Assembly: GCF_017876545.1 (NCBI RefSeq)
Contig: NZ_JAGIOD010000001.1
Coordinates: 1,364,001 to 1,428,000 of the forward strand
Source: Brachybacterium sacelli
GTDB taxonomy: Bacteria; Actinomycetota; Actinomycetes; Actinomycetales; Dermabacteraceae
DNA length: 64,000 nt
Direction: 5' to 3'
Shown here: positions 25,684-35,452 of the stretch, in pieces
How positions within the stretch are numbered: position 1 is the stretch's first letter
Layout of the letters: every line of letters starts with the position of its first letter
The notes under the pieces: generated by a model
The model's database searches: none
Seen by the model: the letters and a program-made list of their open reading frames with translations, nothing else
What the model was told of the DNA's origin: nothing
Position numbers and translations under genes: made by a program

Positions 25684-28600
25684 TCACAGGCGCGCAGTCT
25701 CGAGATCCCGCTGACGGTCCCAGTCCGCGAGCTGCTCCCGAATACGGGCCACCTCCCGATCACGGGCCGCCGCGGGGTCCTCGTGGAAGACCAGCAGTTC
25801 GGGGAGGCTGGTCGCGAAGAAGTCGACCTGCACCTCCTGGACCGCGTACTCCTCGAGCCAGTCGGCGATGTCGGCCACGAGCGCATCAGCCTGCGCCGTC
25901 CTGCCCAGACGGAGCAGCGCCCGGGCCGCCGCGAAGGTCTCCACGCTGTACGCCGTCTCCGCCATCTTCACGAAGTCCCCGGTGGACCGTGCCGCGTGCT
26001 CCCAGCTGACAGCTGCCGCGGCGTCGTCCCCGCCAGCCGCGAAGGCGTCTCCGCGGGCGAGGTGGATGGTGGCGACATTGGCCAAGGGATGCCGCCCCTC
26101 GCCGAGGCTTCGGGGCGGATCGATCGAGCTCTGCAGGATCTCCTGCGCGTCCTCGACGGCGCCACGGGCGAGGAGCTCCTGGGCGAGCTGGACGTTGGCA
26201 CGATCCCAGGCGGAGAGGACCTGGCCCTCTCCGCCTTCCCAGGGTTGGAAGCGACGCCCGACGAGCAGGTCCCGCGCCTCCGGGGCGCGGCCCACGTCCA
26301 GCAGGAGGTTCACGAGGGAGACGGTGAGGTCATCGCGCCGGGCGACGACCTCCAGCATGGGCTCGAGGGCCGCCAGCCGCTCCGGAGCGGCCACACCGGT
26401 GCGGACGGCGAGGAGATCTGCCTCGAACCGCAGCTTCGGCTCCGCGGGGGAGAGCTCGAGGGCCCGCGCGTAGTGGGCGGTCGCGGCCTCCGGGTCGCGC
26501 CGGATGTTGAACTCCGCGATCCCGAGATTGCGATGCAGGATCGCAGCCAGGGCCGGGTCCGGTGCGGCTCCCAGTGCCTGCTCCCACCGTGCGATGGCGT
26601 CGAGATGCCGACCCCGGTCGTACAGCCAATGCCCCAGCAGCGAGGCGGGCAGCGCCTGGTCAGGGGCCACGTCGGCCAGGAGCTCGAGGGCCTGGGCGTC
26701 GGCCAGGCGCGAGGGATGGGCCGAGCCGACAGGCAGCTTCGCCGCCTCGGCGATCGCCTGGCGCGCACAGTCGAGGTCGCCCGCGCGCTGATCGAGGGCG
26801 GCGAGGTGGAGCCAGGCGAGCGGCCCGACATTGACCTGGCCGACGGTCAGGGAGGGGGCGAGGTCGATGGTCCCATCCAGGGCGGCTCGAGCCTGCTCGA
26901 CGAATCCTGCCTCCACGTACTCGAGGGCGACGTCCAACATCACCGTGGCGTCCGCGGTCGCGGGCCGGCCGAGGATGTCCTTCGCCCAGGCATCGAGCGG
27001 ATCCAGATGCAGCGCCCACAGGGCGACGTCGGTCGCCTCCTGCTCCCGTCCGCGGACGCGCAGAGTCAGTGCGAGCAGATCGAGGCACTGGAGATGGTGG
27101 GGGTCGCTCTCGAGCGCCTGCCGCAGCAGATCCTCCGCCGCGTCGTACCTGCCCGCCCGGGACCGGAGCCGGGCCAGCGCGAAGCGCGCGGAGACGGCGT
27201 GACGGGAGTCCCACATCGCGGTGGAGAACGCGCGGGCGGCCTCCGGGACGCGCCCGGCCCGGTCCAGCGCGAGACCGAGGTGGTAGTGCGCCTCCCCGGA
27301 GACCGGGGTGGAGGTCCATTCCGTGGCGAGCTCGGCGCTGCGCCCCAGCAGCCCGATCGCTGACTCCGTCTCGCCGCGATGAGAGGCGCGCCGCCCGAGG
27401 TGGAGCAGCGCACGGGACTCGTGGGGATCCCGTCGCAGGGCCTCCTCGAGATACGCGGTGGCGGAGCGCGTCGCGTGGCGGTACTGCTCGAGATAGGTCG
27501 CGATCCTGACCAGCTGGTCCACGCCGGGGACGTCCGACGGTGCGGGCGGGGCGAGGGCCATGGCCGCCGGGGCCACGGCGTCGGGCTCCGCAGGACCGGC
27601 GAGCGGCACGTGAGCCAGCTCTGCCGAGGCCGTCGTGACCACCACCGTGAGATCCGCGACGGCGACCTGTCCCGGGACGTCGATCACCCGTGCGCTGCCC
27701 GGACAGAGATCGCCGTGGACCGCTGCGAGTTCGGCGCCGTCGGCGTCCAGCACCGTGATGGTCGCGTCGCTGTACCGCTGGGCGGGGCAGATCCTGACGC
27801 GTGTGCCGCCTCCTGGCTCCTGCACGCTGAGGGCGAGATGCCGGTCGGCGAAGAGGACGGGGCCGACGTCCCGGATCGGGTACCAGGTCTGCGAGAAGGT
27901 CTTTGTCTCGCCCGCGGCCAGGTACGCGAAGTCCGGCTGGTTGTCGGTGAACACGCCCGCCATGAGCTCGACGTACGGGCCGTCGTCGTCGGTCAGGTTC
28001 CGATCCCACGCGTGGCCGAAGCTGGAGTTTCCCCAGGTCCATTGCTTCTTCCCGGGGGAGATCTCATGGTCGGCGACATGGACGAAACCTGCCTGCCGTC
28101 CGTGGTCGTAGCCGCCGAAGAAGTCCTGGGAGGTGCCCAGTGCCATGTAGGAGGTGGGTACGGGGATGTTGCGGTACCAGTCCAGGCGATCGGCGTCGGA
28201 GCCGTCGGCCGCGCGGGCGGCGTAGTCGATGCCGTAGTACGGCGCGTCCGGGCGGGGGAACGTGACGACGGCACGCTTGGCGTGGTCGGCGACGTGGGTG
28301 ACGTCCGAGGGGAAGAACGATTGGTAGTCGTCGTTGACCGCCGCGGCGACATTCGCCCACCACAGGAAGGTCTGCGGCACCTCGGTGCGGTTGAACAGGC
28401 GCACCTGGACCTCGATGCGAGAGCTGTCCGGGGCCAACCGGATACCGTGCATGCCCTTCATCCTCGCGAAGGGGTCATGGTCCGAGCACCACACGGTCGC
28501 TGACCCGTCCTCCTCGCGGGTGATCGTGAAATCGGTGGGCAGGTAGGTCGCAGGACGGTGGTGCTGGGGCCAGTTGAACTCGATGCCTCCGGAGATCCAG

Positions 28601-28971
28601 GGCCCGGCGAGCCCCACCAGAGCGGGCTTGATGACGTTGTTGCGGTAGAAGATGTCGTACTCGGCGACCTTGTCGTAGGCGATGTGCACGCGCCCGCCCA
28701 GCTCGGGGAGGACCACCAGGCGGATCCACTGGTTCTCGAGGTGGACGGCCTGCCAGGAGCGGGGCCGTGCGTTCTGCGAGATCCGTTCGTGGAAAGGCAT
28801 CGGATACACGCGTCCTGAGGACCCCTGGTAGACGCGCTGGTCCAGGAAGGCCGGGTACGGATCGGGATCGAGGGGGTCATAGGTGTCGATGTCCAGGGGC
28901 TGGGACCAGATCGCGACACCGTCCTGCCAGGCGTCGACGGGAGCCTCGGGAAGAGTGATGCGGGACGTCAT
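25684..28971 (-). CDS. DUF5107-domain protein with TPR repeats
   Basis: 1095 residues. The N-terminal half is a galactose-mutarotase-like beta-sandwich of the DUF5107 type (VVLPELGGRVHIAYDK, ISGGIEFNWPQHHRPATYLPTDF, DHEISPGKKQWTWGNSSFG). From about residue 480 onward come tetratricopeptide-like helical repeats (EALRRDPHESRALLHLGRRAS and others). Proteins of this layout recur in actinobacterial glycan loci beside ABC importers and glycosidases; the biochemical role is not established and may be sugar epimerisation or binding. AAGGAG precedes the ATG. It lies 16 bases before nothing else on its strand except the upstream permease at 29020 and is probably the last gene of the transporter operon. 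Confidence 0.87.
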   Translation of the reverse strand: MTSRITLPEAPVDAWQDGVAIWSQPLDIDTYDPLDPDPYPAFLDQRVYQGSSGRVYPMPFHERISQNARPRSWQAVHLENQWIRLVVLPELGGRVHIAYDKVAEYDIFYRNNVIKPALVGLAGPWISGGIEFNWPQHHRPATYLPTDFTITREEDGSATVWCSDHDPFARMKGMHGIRLAPDSSRIEVQVRLFNRTEVPQTFLWWANVAAAVNDDYQSFFPSDVTHVADHAKRAVVTFPRPDAPYYGIDYAARAADGSDADRLDWYRNIPVPTSYMALGTSQDFFGGYDHGRQAGFVHVADHEISPGKKQWTWGNSSFGHAWDRNLTDDDGPYVELMAGVFTDNQPDFAYLAAGETKTFSQTWYPIRDVGPVLFADRHLALSVQEPGGGTRVRICPAQRYSDATITVLDADGAELAAVHGDLCPGSARVIDVPGQVAVADLTVVVTTASAELAHVPLAGPAEPDAVAPAAMALAPPAPSDVPGVDQLVRIATYLEQYRHATRSATAYLEEALRRDPHESRALLHLGRRASHRGETESAIGLLGRSAELATEWTSTPVSGEAHYHLGLALDRAGRVPEAARAFSTAMWDSRHAVSARFALARLRSRAGRYDAAEDLLRQALESDPHHLQCLDLLALTLRVRGREQEATDVALWALHLDPLDAWAKDILGRPATADATVMLDVALEYVEAGFVEQARAALDGTIDLAPSLTVGQVNVGPLAWLHLAALDQRAGDLDCARQAIAEAAKLPVGSAHPSRLADAQALELLADVAPDQALPASLLGHWLYDRGRHLDAIARWEQALGAAPDPALAAILHRNLGIAEFNIRRDPEAATAHYARALELSPAEPKLRFEADLLAVRTGVAAPERLAALEPMLEVVARRDDLTVSLVNLLLDVGRAPEARDLLVGRRFQPWEGGEGQVLSAWDRANVQLAQELLARGAVEDAQEILQSSIDPPRSLGEGRHPLANVATIHLARGDAFAAGGDDAAAAVSWEHAARSTGDFVKMAETAYSVETFAAARALLRLGRTAQADALVADIADWLEEYAVQEVQVDFFATSLPELLVFHEDPAAARDREVARIREQLADWDRQRDLETARL

Positions 28972-29019
28972 GAATGCGGGTCTCCTTGCTGCTGTGCGGG
29001 GCGGGGGAAGGGAGTCCGG

Positions 29020-29955
29020 TCAGCCCTTGACGCTGCCCTCGGTGAGGCCGGGGCGCAGGTGACGCTGGAGGACGATGATCGCGACCATCAGCGGCACCAC
29101 CGAGAGCAGCGCTCCGGCGACTGTCATCTCGTAGAGCTCCGGGTGACGGTCCGAGACGCTGTTCCAGGTGACGAGGCCGAGGGTGAGGGGATAGAGCCTC
29201 TGGTCGGAGAGCATCACCAGGGGCAGGAAGTAGTTGTTCCAGGCACCGATGAACTGGAAGAGCAGGATCGTCACGCCGGCCGGGGCCATGAGGCGCAACC
29301 CCAGCGTCGCGAAGATCCGGAACTCTCCCGCGCCATCGATGCGGGCCGCCTCGAGGAGGCTGTCGGGTACGGAGGCCGTGGCATAGATGCGGCTGAGGTA
29401 GAGACCGAACGGGCTGACGAGCGAGGGGATCAGCACCGCCCACACGGTGTCGATCAGTCCGATGTCCGACATGAGCAGGAACAGGGGCAGCGCCAGCGCC
29501 GTGCCGGGGATCATCACGCCCGCGAGGAACACGTTGAACAGTGCCTCACGGCCACGGAAGGCGAACTTCGCCATGCAGTACCCGCCGGCGAGGGCGAGGA
29601 GGGTGGCGACGACCGAGCTGACCCCGGCGTACAGCAGACTGTTGCCGACCCAGCGCAGGAAGATCCCGTCATCGAAGGTCAGGACGCCGCGGAGGTTGCT
29701 CAGCAGCTGCGGATCGTTGAGCACGAGACCGGAGGTGCCGAACAGGTCGCCGGTGCTCTTGGTCGCGGCGACGAGGAGCCAGTAGACGGGGAACAGGAAG
29801 TATGCGGCGGCGATGGCCAGCACCGCGGTGAGGGTGATCCGGGTGGCTGGCGACGTCCTGCGGGACCTGCGGCGGGTCCGGGGTCGCGAGCCGTCTGCCG
29901 CCGCGTCGGGGATCGAGGTCGGGGGAGTCGGCCCCCGGTCGAGAGTGGTGTTCAT
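29020..29955 (-). CDS. carbohydrate ABC permease (MalG-type)
   Basis: 311 residues with a charged, Arg-rich N-terminus and six membrane helices. The EAA loop reads EAARIDGAGEFRIFATLGLRLMAPAG, and the end GLTEGSVKG is the common C-terminus of MalG-type permeases. Start at 29955 overlaps the partner permease stop (ATGA). The frame is open far upstream but has no homology there. Pairs with the MalF-type permease for oligosaccharide uptake. Confidence 0.93.
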   Translation of the reverse strand: MNTTLDRGPTPPTSIPDAAADGSRPRTRRRSRRTSPATRITLTAVLAIAAAYFLFPVYWLLVAATKSTGDLFGTSGLVLNDPQLLSNLRGVLTFDDGIFLRWVGNSLLYAGVSSVVATLLALAGGYCMAKFAFRGREALFNVFLAGVMIPGTALALPLFLLMSDIGLIDTVWAVLIPSLVSPFGLYLSRIYATASVPDSLLEAARIDGAGEFRIFATLGLRLMAPAGVTILLFQFIGAWNNYFLPLVMLSDQRLYPLTLGLVTWNSVSDRHPELYEMTVAGALLSVVPLMVAIIVLQRHLRPGLTEGSVKG

Positions 29956-30848
29956 CGCTCTGCCCTGTTCACGATCTTGAGGAAGGCGAAGGAGAAGACG
30001 CAGGCGACGAGCGCCAGCAGCACCGCCTCCGCAGCGGCGAGGTTCGTGTTGTTGTTCGCGAAGGCTTCGTTGTAGGCCGCGAGGTTCGGGGTGTAGGTGG
30101 ACGTGATGGAGCTGCTCATCGACTTGAGGATCAGCGGTTCGCCGAACAGCTGGATGGTGCCGATGATCGTGAACACCGTCGTGAGCACGATCGCCGGTCG
30201 GATCAGGGGAATCTTGATGCGGGTGACGACCTGCCACGCCGAGGCGCCGTCGATGGCCGCGGCCTCGTAGAGGTCGCTGTCGATCGACTTCAGCTGCGCG
30301 ATGATCACGAGCATGTTGTAGCCGGCGAACTGCCAGGTCACGATGTTGGCGATCGACCACAGGATCGTCTGCCCTGATAGGAAGTCCAAGTGCAGCCCCA
30401 GCGCCTCGCCGATGTCCACGAGGGGGCTGAGTCCGGGGGTGTACAGGAATCCCCAGAGCAAGGAGGCGATGACGCCGGGCACGCCGTAGGGCAGGAAGTA
30501 GGTCGCGCGGAAGAAGGGGACCCACCGGGCGGACGCCGCATCGAGCAGGAGCGCGAGGGCCGTGGCCAGCACGATCATCACCGGCACCTGGACCGTGCCG
30601 AACAGGAGGACGCGGCCGAGGGAGGAGACGAACCCCTGGTCGCTCAGGGCGTGGACGTAGTTCTCCAGGCCGATGAACGACTCGACGCGTCGTCCCTGAC
30701 CGAGAGGGCCTTCGTGGGAGACGCCGTACAGGCTCTGGCGGATGGCCACGGCGATGGGGACGACGATGGTCGCTGCGAAGACCGCGGTGAAGGGTCCGAG
30801 GAGCCCGAGGATGGCGATCCTCCGGCGGGAAGCGGTGCTGAGGGTCAT
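29952..30848 (-). CDS. carbohydrate ABC permease (MalF-type)
   Basis: 298 residues, six membrane helices, EAA loop EAAAIDGASAWQVVTRIKIPLIRPA. It lies 18 bases after the binding-protein gene and overlaps the second permease. The ATPase of such importers is usually a shared MsiK-like protein encoded elsewhere, and none is in this operon. Confidence 0.93.
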   Translation of the reverse strand: MTLSTASRRRIAILGLLGPFTAVFAATIVVPIAVAIRQSLYGVSHEGPLGQGRRVESFIGLENYVHALSDQGFVSSLGRVLLFGTVQVPVMIVLATALALLLDAASARWVPFFRATYFLPYGVPGVIASLLWGFLYTPGLSPLVDIGEALGLHLDFLSGQTILWSIANIVTWQFAGYNMLVIIAQLKSIDSDLYEAAAIDGASAWQVVTRIKIPLIRPAIVLTTVFTIIGTIQLFGEPLILKSMSSSITSTYTPNLAAYNEAFANNNTNLAAAEAVLLALVACVFSFAFLKIVNRAER

Positions 30849-30866
30849 GATGATCCGTCCTCGCTC

Positions 30867-32171
30867 TCAGGCGGCGTCGTCGACCCGGAGGCCCTTGGCG
30901 CGCAGGTCCGCGACGGTCGCCTCGTGGGTCACTCGGACCGCGTCGACGAAGGTGCCCGTCCCGTTCACGGCCGCGGCGAAGGAATCGGCCAGCTGTGCGT
31001 AGGTGCTGGCTGTGGTCGGGGCCCACATCCACGTCGTGTCGATGGACTCGTCGGCGGCGATGAAGACGTCCTGCCCGGAGTTCTGCCCGTCCAGGAAGGG
31101 ATCGGGCTGATCGAGCGCCGTGCCCTCGACGGCGCCGACGGCGGCGGGCCATCCGTAACCCCCCTCGATGAGCAGCGCGATGCTGTCGGGGTCGGTGTTG
31201 AGCCACATCGCGAACTCGGCGGCCTCGGCCTGGTGGGAGGAGTTCGCGAAGACGGCGGTGGTGGACCCTCCCCAGTTGGAGGAGACCGGATCCGTGGTCT
31301 CCTGCCATTGCGGGAGCGGGGCCACGGCCCAGTGGCCGGCGGTGTCGGGGGCGTTCCCGGCGAGCATCGCCTGCCCCCATTGCGCGGCGGGCCAGGCGGC
31401 GATGTCGCCGGACTGCACGGCGGCGTACCAGGCGCTGGAGAAGTCCGGCACGGTGGCGACGAGGTCCCGCTCGCGCAGATCGTCCCAGTACTCCGCGACG
31501 ACGAGCGTCTCCTCCGAGGCGATGTCCACCGTCCAGACGCTGTCGCGCACGGAGAACCAGGTGGCACCGTTCTGCCACGCGAAGGAGGCGAACCAGGCCG
31601 CGTTGGCCGGCGGGAAGGTGCAGATGTAGCGGGACGGGGAGGACTCCCTCACCGTGCTCGCGGCCTCGGCGAACTCGTCCCACGTGCGGGGAGCATCCAG
31701 CTCGAGCTCGGCGAAGATGTCCTTCCGGTAGAACAGTCCCATCGGCCCCGAGGCCTGCGGTACCGCGTAGACGTGGCCGCCGAAGGTGCACTGCGCGAGC
31801 TGCCAGTCGACGAAGTCAGAGGAGCGTTCGTCCATGCCGAGCGGGCCGAGGTCCGCCATCCCGTTCTCGAGCACGAAGCTCGGCAGTTCCTGGTACTCGA
31901 TCTGTGCGAGGTCCGGGCCGCCTCGCCCGCCCTGGATGGCGGCGTACATCTTGGCGTAGGTCCCGTCGCTGCCGCCGGGTGTGTCCTGGAGGTCGACCTG
32001 GATGTGCGGATGGGTGCGGTTCCAGAGGTCGACGGCCTGGTCGATGCCCGGCACCCAGGACCAGAAGATGATCCGGGTCGCGTCGGTGGCGTCGGCTCCG
32101 GCGCCGCATCCCGCGAGGGCGGGAACCGCCAGGACCGACGCCAGGGCCTTGAGATGGGTTCGTCGTCGCAT
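30867..32171 (-). CDS. sugar ABC transporter substrate-binding lipoprotein
   Basis: 434 residues, signal peptide with RRRTHLKALASVLAVPALAGC and lipobox LAGC. Family 1 binding protein fold starting RIIFWSWVPGIDQAVDLWNRTHPHIQVDL. First gene of the run binding protein, permease, permease, DUF5107 protein. The AraC regulator upstream on the same strand ends 137 bases before it. Ligand unknown; the GH2 enzyme suggests a beta-linked oligosaccharide. Confidence 0.92.
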   Translation of the reverse strand: MRRRTHLKALASVLAVPALAGCGAGADATDATRIIFWSWVPGIDQAVDLWNRTHPHIQVDLQDTPGGSDGTYAKMYAAIQGGRGGPDLAQIEYQELPSFVLENGMADLGPLGMDERSSDFVDWQLAQCTFGGHVYAVPQASGPMGLFYRKDIFAELELDAPRTWDEFAEAASTVRESSPSRYICTFPPANAAWFASFAWQNGATWFSVRDSVWTVDIASEETLVVAEYWDDLRERDLVATVPDFSSAWYAAVQSGDIAAWPAAQWGQAMLAGNAPDTAGHWAVAPLPQWQETTDPVSSNWGGSTTAVFANSSHQAEAAEFAMWLNTDPDSIALLIEGGYGWPAAVGAVEGTALDQPDPFLDGQNSGQDVFIAADESIDTTWMWAPTTASTYAQLADSFAAAVNGTGTFVDAVRVTHEATVADLRAKGLRVDDAA

Positions 32172-32308
32172 GCAGCCTCCTCGTCGAGATGCGATGGGCC
32201 CTCAACCTAGGGAGCGGGACCTGCGGGCAGAACGGGACAACGCACGGCATCCCTGGACGATCCGCTGACACGGGTGGGCGCGCAGCGCGCTGCGGCGCCG
32301 TGCGGACC

Positions 32309-33205
32309 TCAGCCCTTCTGTTGGCTGCGGTACTGCGACGGGCTCATGCCGTGGAGTCGCCGGAACTGCCGGGCGAAGTAGAAGGGATCCTCGTACCCGA
32401 CGTCCGAGGCAATCTCCCCGATGCTGCGCGACGTGGTGTCGAGGACCTCCCGAGCGCGGGCCATGCGCAGCTGAACCTGGTACTGGTGCACCGGGACGCC
32501 CAGGCGACGACGGAAGACCGCGGCGAAGTGGGAAGCGCTCAGGCCCACCGAGGCGGCGAGCTCGGCGACGCTGATGTGCGTGCCGATGTTCTCCCGCAGG
32601 TGCTGCGCCACGCGCTCGACGAGCTCCTCGGTGTCGACCAGCGGCGTGCGGCTGGAGGAGAGTCCCGTCAGGAGATGCCAGGCGATCCCCGAGGCCTCCA
32701 GCAGGCGCGACATGGTCGTGTCCTGCTCCATGGTCGAGACGATCTCCGAAGCCAGCAGGGCGGCGCTGCTGGGGTCGCCGGGAACCCGGACGGGCGCGCG
32801 TCCAGTGGCCCCGACCGCGGCGATGAGATCGGGGACCGAGGACCCGGCGATGTGCAGCCACCAGATCGTCCACGGGTCCTCGCGGTCCCCGCCGTAGGCA
32901 TGGGGCGTGTGCGGCGGGATCACCGCGATCTGCCCGGAGCGGACGTCGAAGCCGCCGGCATCGGTCCGGATCCACCCCGTGCCCCTCACGCAGATCAGCA
33001 CGATCGCCTGGTCGATCGGTTCGGGCCGGGAGCGGGCGTGCCCGAGGGCACGGGGGAAGTATCCGCAGTCGGTCACCAGGAGCTGGCGCACCGGGGGCCG
33101 GGTGAGGGCCGCTCGGACGTAGGGGCGGGGGAGGACGAGCTTGCGCTCTCCGGGGAAGCCCTCACGCAGAGTGCCTGCCTCGTCCGGGATGGTCGGAGGC
33201 CCCAT
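32309..33205 (-). CDS. AraC-family sugar-responsive regulator
   Basis: 298 residues: an N-terminal cupin (GTGWIRTDAGGFDVRSGQIAVIPPHTPHAYG) and two C-terminal helix-turn-helix units (HISVAELAASVGLSASHFAAVFRRRLG and RSIGEIASDVGYEDPFYFARQFRRLHGMSPSQYR). The arrangement matches RhaS/MsmR-type activators of glycan loci. Start preceded by GAAGGGAG. Likely activator of the GH2/ABC/DUF5107 locus. Confidence 0.9.
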   Translation of the reverse strand: MGPPTIPDEAGTLREGFPGERKLVLPRPYVRAALTRPPVRQLLVTDCGYFPRALGHARSRPEPIDQAIVLICVRGTGWIRTDAGGFDVRSGQIAVIPPHTPHAYGGDREDPWTIWWLHIAGSSVPDLIAAVGATGRAPVRVPGDPSSAALLASEIVSTMEQDTTMSRLLEASGIAWHLLTGLSSSRTPLVDTEELVERVAQHLRENIGTHISVAELAASVGLSASHFAAVFRRRLGVPVHQYQVQLRMARAREVLDTTSRSIGEIASDVGYEDPFYFARQFRRLHGMSPSQYRSQQKG

Positions 33206-33288
33206 CGTCAGCTCCCTTCACGACGCCGCGGTGCGTGCTCCGGACAGGGTACGGCGGGCCTCGACCCCGCCCCACCGGTCAACGGTCC

Positions 33289-33675
33289 TCAGTCGTGACG
33301 GACCCCGGGCAGATGGTCCGAGCCCAGTTCGTGCAGCAGGTCGTGGACGAATACGTCGGCCAGCTCATAGCGCACCTCGCGCCCCGCGCGCACGGCATCC
33401 ACCCACCCGGCGCTCCGCAGCAGGGCCAGGGCGTGGGAGGTGGTCGAGTCGCTCGCCCCGATCGCCCGGGCGATGTCCGTGCTGCGCACGCCGGGGTGGG
33501 CGTGGAGGCAGAACAGGATCCTCAGTCGGCCCTGGTCCGACAGCAGCGCCATCCGCTCCGCGAGCTGCTCGAAGCCGCCCGTCGCGGCCAGCAGCTCCGA
33601 GAGGTTCTCGACGAGCTGCTCGTCGCCCAGGGGGCCGCCGTCGGCCGGCACGTGCACCGGGTGGTCGCCGTTCAT
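33289..33675 (-). CDS. ArsR-family regulator
   Basis: 128-residue winged-helix protein with LSDQGRLRILFCLHAHPGVRSTDIARAIGASDSTTSHALALLRSAGWVDAVRAGREVRYEL. Only one cysteine (in LFCLH) is present, so no standard CxC metal site; it may sense another signal or metal through His residues such as HxH at the C-terminus. Leaderless start with TAGATT 6 bases upstream. Diverges from the TetR gene. Confidence 0.87.
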   Translation of the reverse strand: MNGDHPVHVPADGGPLGDEQLVENLSELLAATGGFEQLAERMALLSDQGRLRILFCLHAHPGVRSTDIARAIGASDSTTSHALALLRSAGWVDAVRAGREVRYELADVFVHDLLHELGSDHLPGVRHD

Positions 33676-33681
33676 GGGGCG

Positions 33682-33687
33682 AATCTA
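33682..33687 (-). promoter_or_regulatory. -10 box, leaderless start of ArsR gene
   Basis: TAGATT on the minus strand, 6 bases before the ATG at 33675. Confidence 0.5.
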
Positions 33688-33732
33688 CCCGGACGCTCGC
33701 CTCTGGACCCGTCTCGCGCCATCACGTACGCT

Positions 33733-33764
33733 GTAGTGACCGAAGACGATTAAATAGTCACTAC
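33733..33764. promoter_or_regulatory. TetR operator, long inverted repeat
   Basis: GTAGTGAC (33733-33740) and GTCACTAC (33757-33764) are perfect 8-base arms separated by 16 AT-rich bases, ending 14 bases before the TetR ATG. A likely autoregulatory site for the TetR/hydrolase operon. Confidence 0.65.
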
Positions 33765-33777
33765 GGCAGGAGGAGTC

Positions 33778-34497
33778 ATGCCACGCCCCCGCATCCCCGA
33801 CCGCCGAGAGCGGATCCTCGACGCCGCCCGCGACCTCGCTCTGGAGGAGGGCTGGCCCGCGACCACCGTCGCGCACATCGCGGCAGCCGCCGGCATCGGC
33901 AAGGGCGCCGTCTACCTCGAGTTCGCGGACAAGACGGCGATCCTCGACGCCGAGCTGCGGCGGGCGATGCGCCGGCTCACCGCCGCCGTGCACCGCCGCG
34001 TCACCACGACGACGGGACTGATCGACCTGACCGCCGTCTATCGCTTCGGCCTCGAGGAGCTGCTGGACGAACCGCTGATGCGCGCGTTCCAGCTCGGGGA
34101 CGAGTCCGTGCTCGGTGACCACGTGCGCGCCGTCGGCGATGACCGCTACCAACAGAGGATGGGCTGGCTCGGGGACTACATCGCCCGGCTCCAGGACGCC
34201 GGCCTGATCGCGCCGGAGATCGACCGCGCCACCCTCGGGCACCTCCTCGGCGTGTTCACCCTGGGGCTGCTGAGCGCCCCGACCACCCTGGGCCCGATCC
34301 CCGAACAGACGCTGCGGGACACCGTGGCCCTGTTCGCCGAGCTCGTCGGCCGCGGGCTCGACCCCGGCCGGCCCGTCGACCCCGAGGCAGCACGCGACGC
34401 CCAGCTCGCCCTGCTGGAGAACCTCGAGACCCAGCTCGACCACCTGGACGACCCCGACCGGCCGCAGGAACCTGAGGACTCGGAGGAACAGGAATGA
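33778..34497 (+). CDS. TetR-family regulator
   Basis: 239 residues. The N-terminal helix-turn-helix reads RRERILDAARDLALEEGWPATTVAHIAAAAGIGKGAVYLEFADKTAIL. The C-terminal domain ends in an acidic tail ([16 protein letters not shown]). AGGAGGAG ribosome site. Its stop overlaps the hydrolase start (ATGA), so the two are one transcript under the inverted repeat upstream. Confidence 0.92.
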   Translation: MPRPRIPDRRERILDAARDLALEEGWPATTVAHIAAAAGIGKGAVYLEFADKTAILDAELRRAMRRLTAAVHRRVTTTTGLIDLTAVYRFGLEELLDEPLMRAFQLGDESVLGDHVRAVGDDRYQQRMGWLGDYIARLQDAGLIAPEIDRATLGHLLGVFTLGLLSAPTTLGPIPEQTLRDTVALFAELVGRGLDPGRPVDPEAARDAQLALLENLETQLDHLDDPDRPQEPEDSEEQE

Positions 34498-35390
34498 GCA
34501 CCGCCACCACCTTCACCAGCTACGAGGACCTCACCGTGCTCGGCGGCCCGGTCCGCGTGCATCGCGCGGGGGAGTCCGGTACGCCCGTGCTCCTGCTGCA
34601 CGGCGCCATGCTCGACACCGCCGAGGGCATCTGGCACGACGTCGTCCCCTCCCTGAGCGCCGACCATCGCGTGTACGTCATCGACATGCCCCGCCACGGA
34701 GCCAGCCGGCCCTGGAAGGGATGGCTCGGCGACGCCTTCTACGGCCGGTTCCTCCTGGCGCTGCTCGATGTGCTCGAGCTGGACACCGTCGCGATCATGG
34801 GACTGTCGATGGGTGGGGGCGTGGGCTTCCGCTTCGCCCTGCGCCACCCCGAGCGGGTGAGCGCGCTGATCCCCGTCAACCCCGGAGGTCTCGGCGAGAA
34901 GCGCCCCCACCACTTCCTGACCTGGGCGATCATCCGCACCCCGGGGATGCTGCGCGCATGCAGCTGGATCCTGGCCCACTTCCCGGGGTACCTCCGCTCG
35001 GGACTCGCCTCGTCCTTGGACCGCGGGACCGAGACACCGGGACTGGACCGGATCGTCCGCCTCGCCGGTCAGGAGGCCCGCGAGAAGCACCGCTTCGGCG
35101 AGCGTGCGATGGATGACTGGCAGCTGGACTGGTACGGCCCGCTGCGCACCCGCTTCGGCCGTCTCGAGGAGCTGCGGGCGCTGAAGGTCCCCACCCTCTG
35201 GATGCACGGCGCGGACGATCCGCTGATCGGTCACCACGAGATGGCGGCGGCCCACGAGGCCACCCCGGACTCCCGTTTCGTCACCATCGCCCACGCCGGT
35301 CACCTGCTGCCCTACGATCAGCCCGAGCAGCTGGGTATGCTCGCGCGGGACTTCCTCACCGAGAGCGGAGGAGGCCGAGGCGAGAACTGA
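34494..35390 (+). CDS. alpha/beta hydrolase
   Basis: 298 residues. The oxyanion region is [15 protein letters not shown], the nucleophile elbow GLSMGGG near residue 103, and the catalytic Asp and His lie in HGADDPLIG and [13 protein letters not shown]. Co-transcribed with the TetR regulator, so it probably degrades or modifies the ligand sensed by it (inference). Ester or lactone substrate not identifiable. Confidence 0.9.
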   Translation: MSTATTFTSYEDLTVLGGPVRVHRAGESGTPVLLLHGAMLDTAEGIWHDVVPSLSADHRVYVIDMPRHGASRPWKGWLGDAFYGRFLLALLDVLELDTVAIMGLSMGGGVGFRFALRHPERVSALIPVNPGGLGEKRPHHFLTWAIIRTPGMLRACSWILAHFPGYLRSGLASSLDRGTETPGLDRIVRLAGQEAREKHRFGERAMDDWQLDWYGPLRTRFGRLEELRALKVPTLWMHGADDPLIGHHEMAAAHEATPDSRFVTIAHAGHLLPYDQPEQLGMLARDFLTESGGGRGEN

Positions 35391-35452
35391 CGCCTCTACA
35401 CTGTCGCGAACGACCGCGCCCGTGTCCCGATGAACTCTGTGAGGTGAGTGCG

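Noticed and set aside
22833..25886. A 1017-codon open frame on the minus strand, antisense to the GH2 gene
   Set aside because: Arg/Pro/Gly-rich with no domain, and the plus strand carries a clear GH2 enzyme. Long antisense frames are expected at this GC content.
29020..31791. An open frame that would extend the MalG-type permease N-terminus by over 600 residues
   Set aside because: The extension is out of frame with the neighbouring permease and receptor genes and has no homology; the ATGA overlap at 29955 marks the start.
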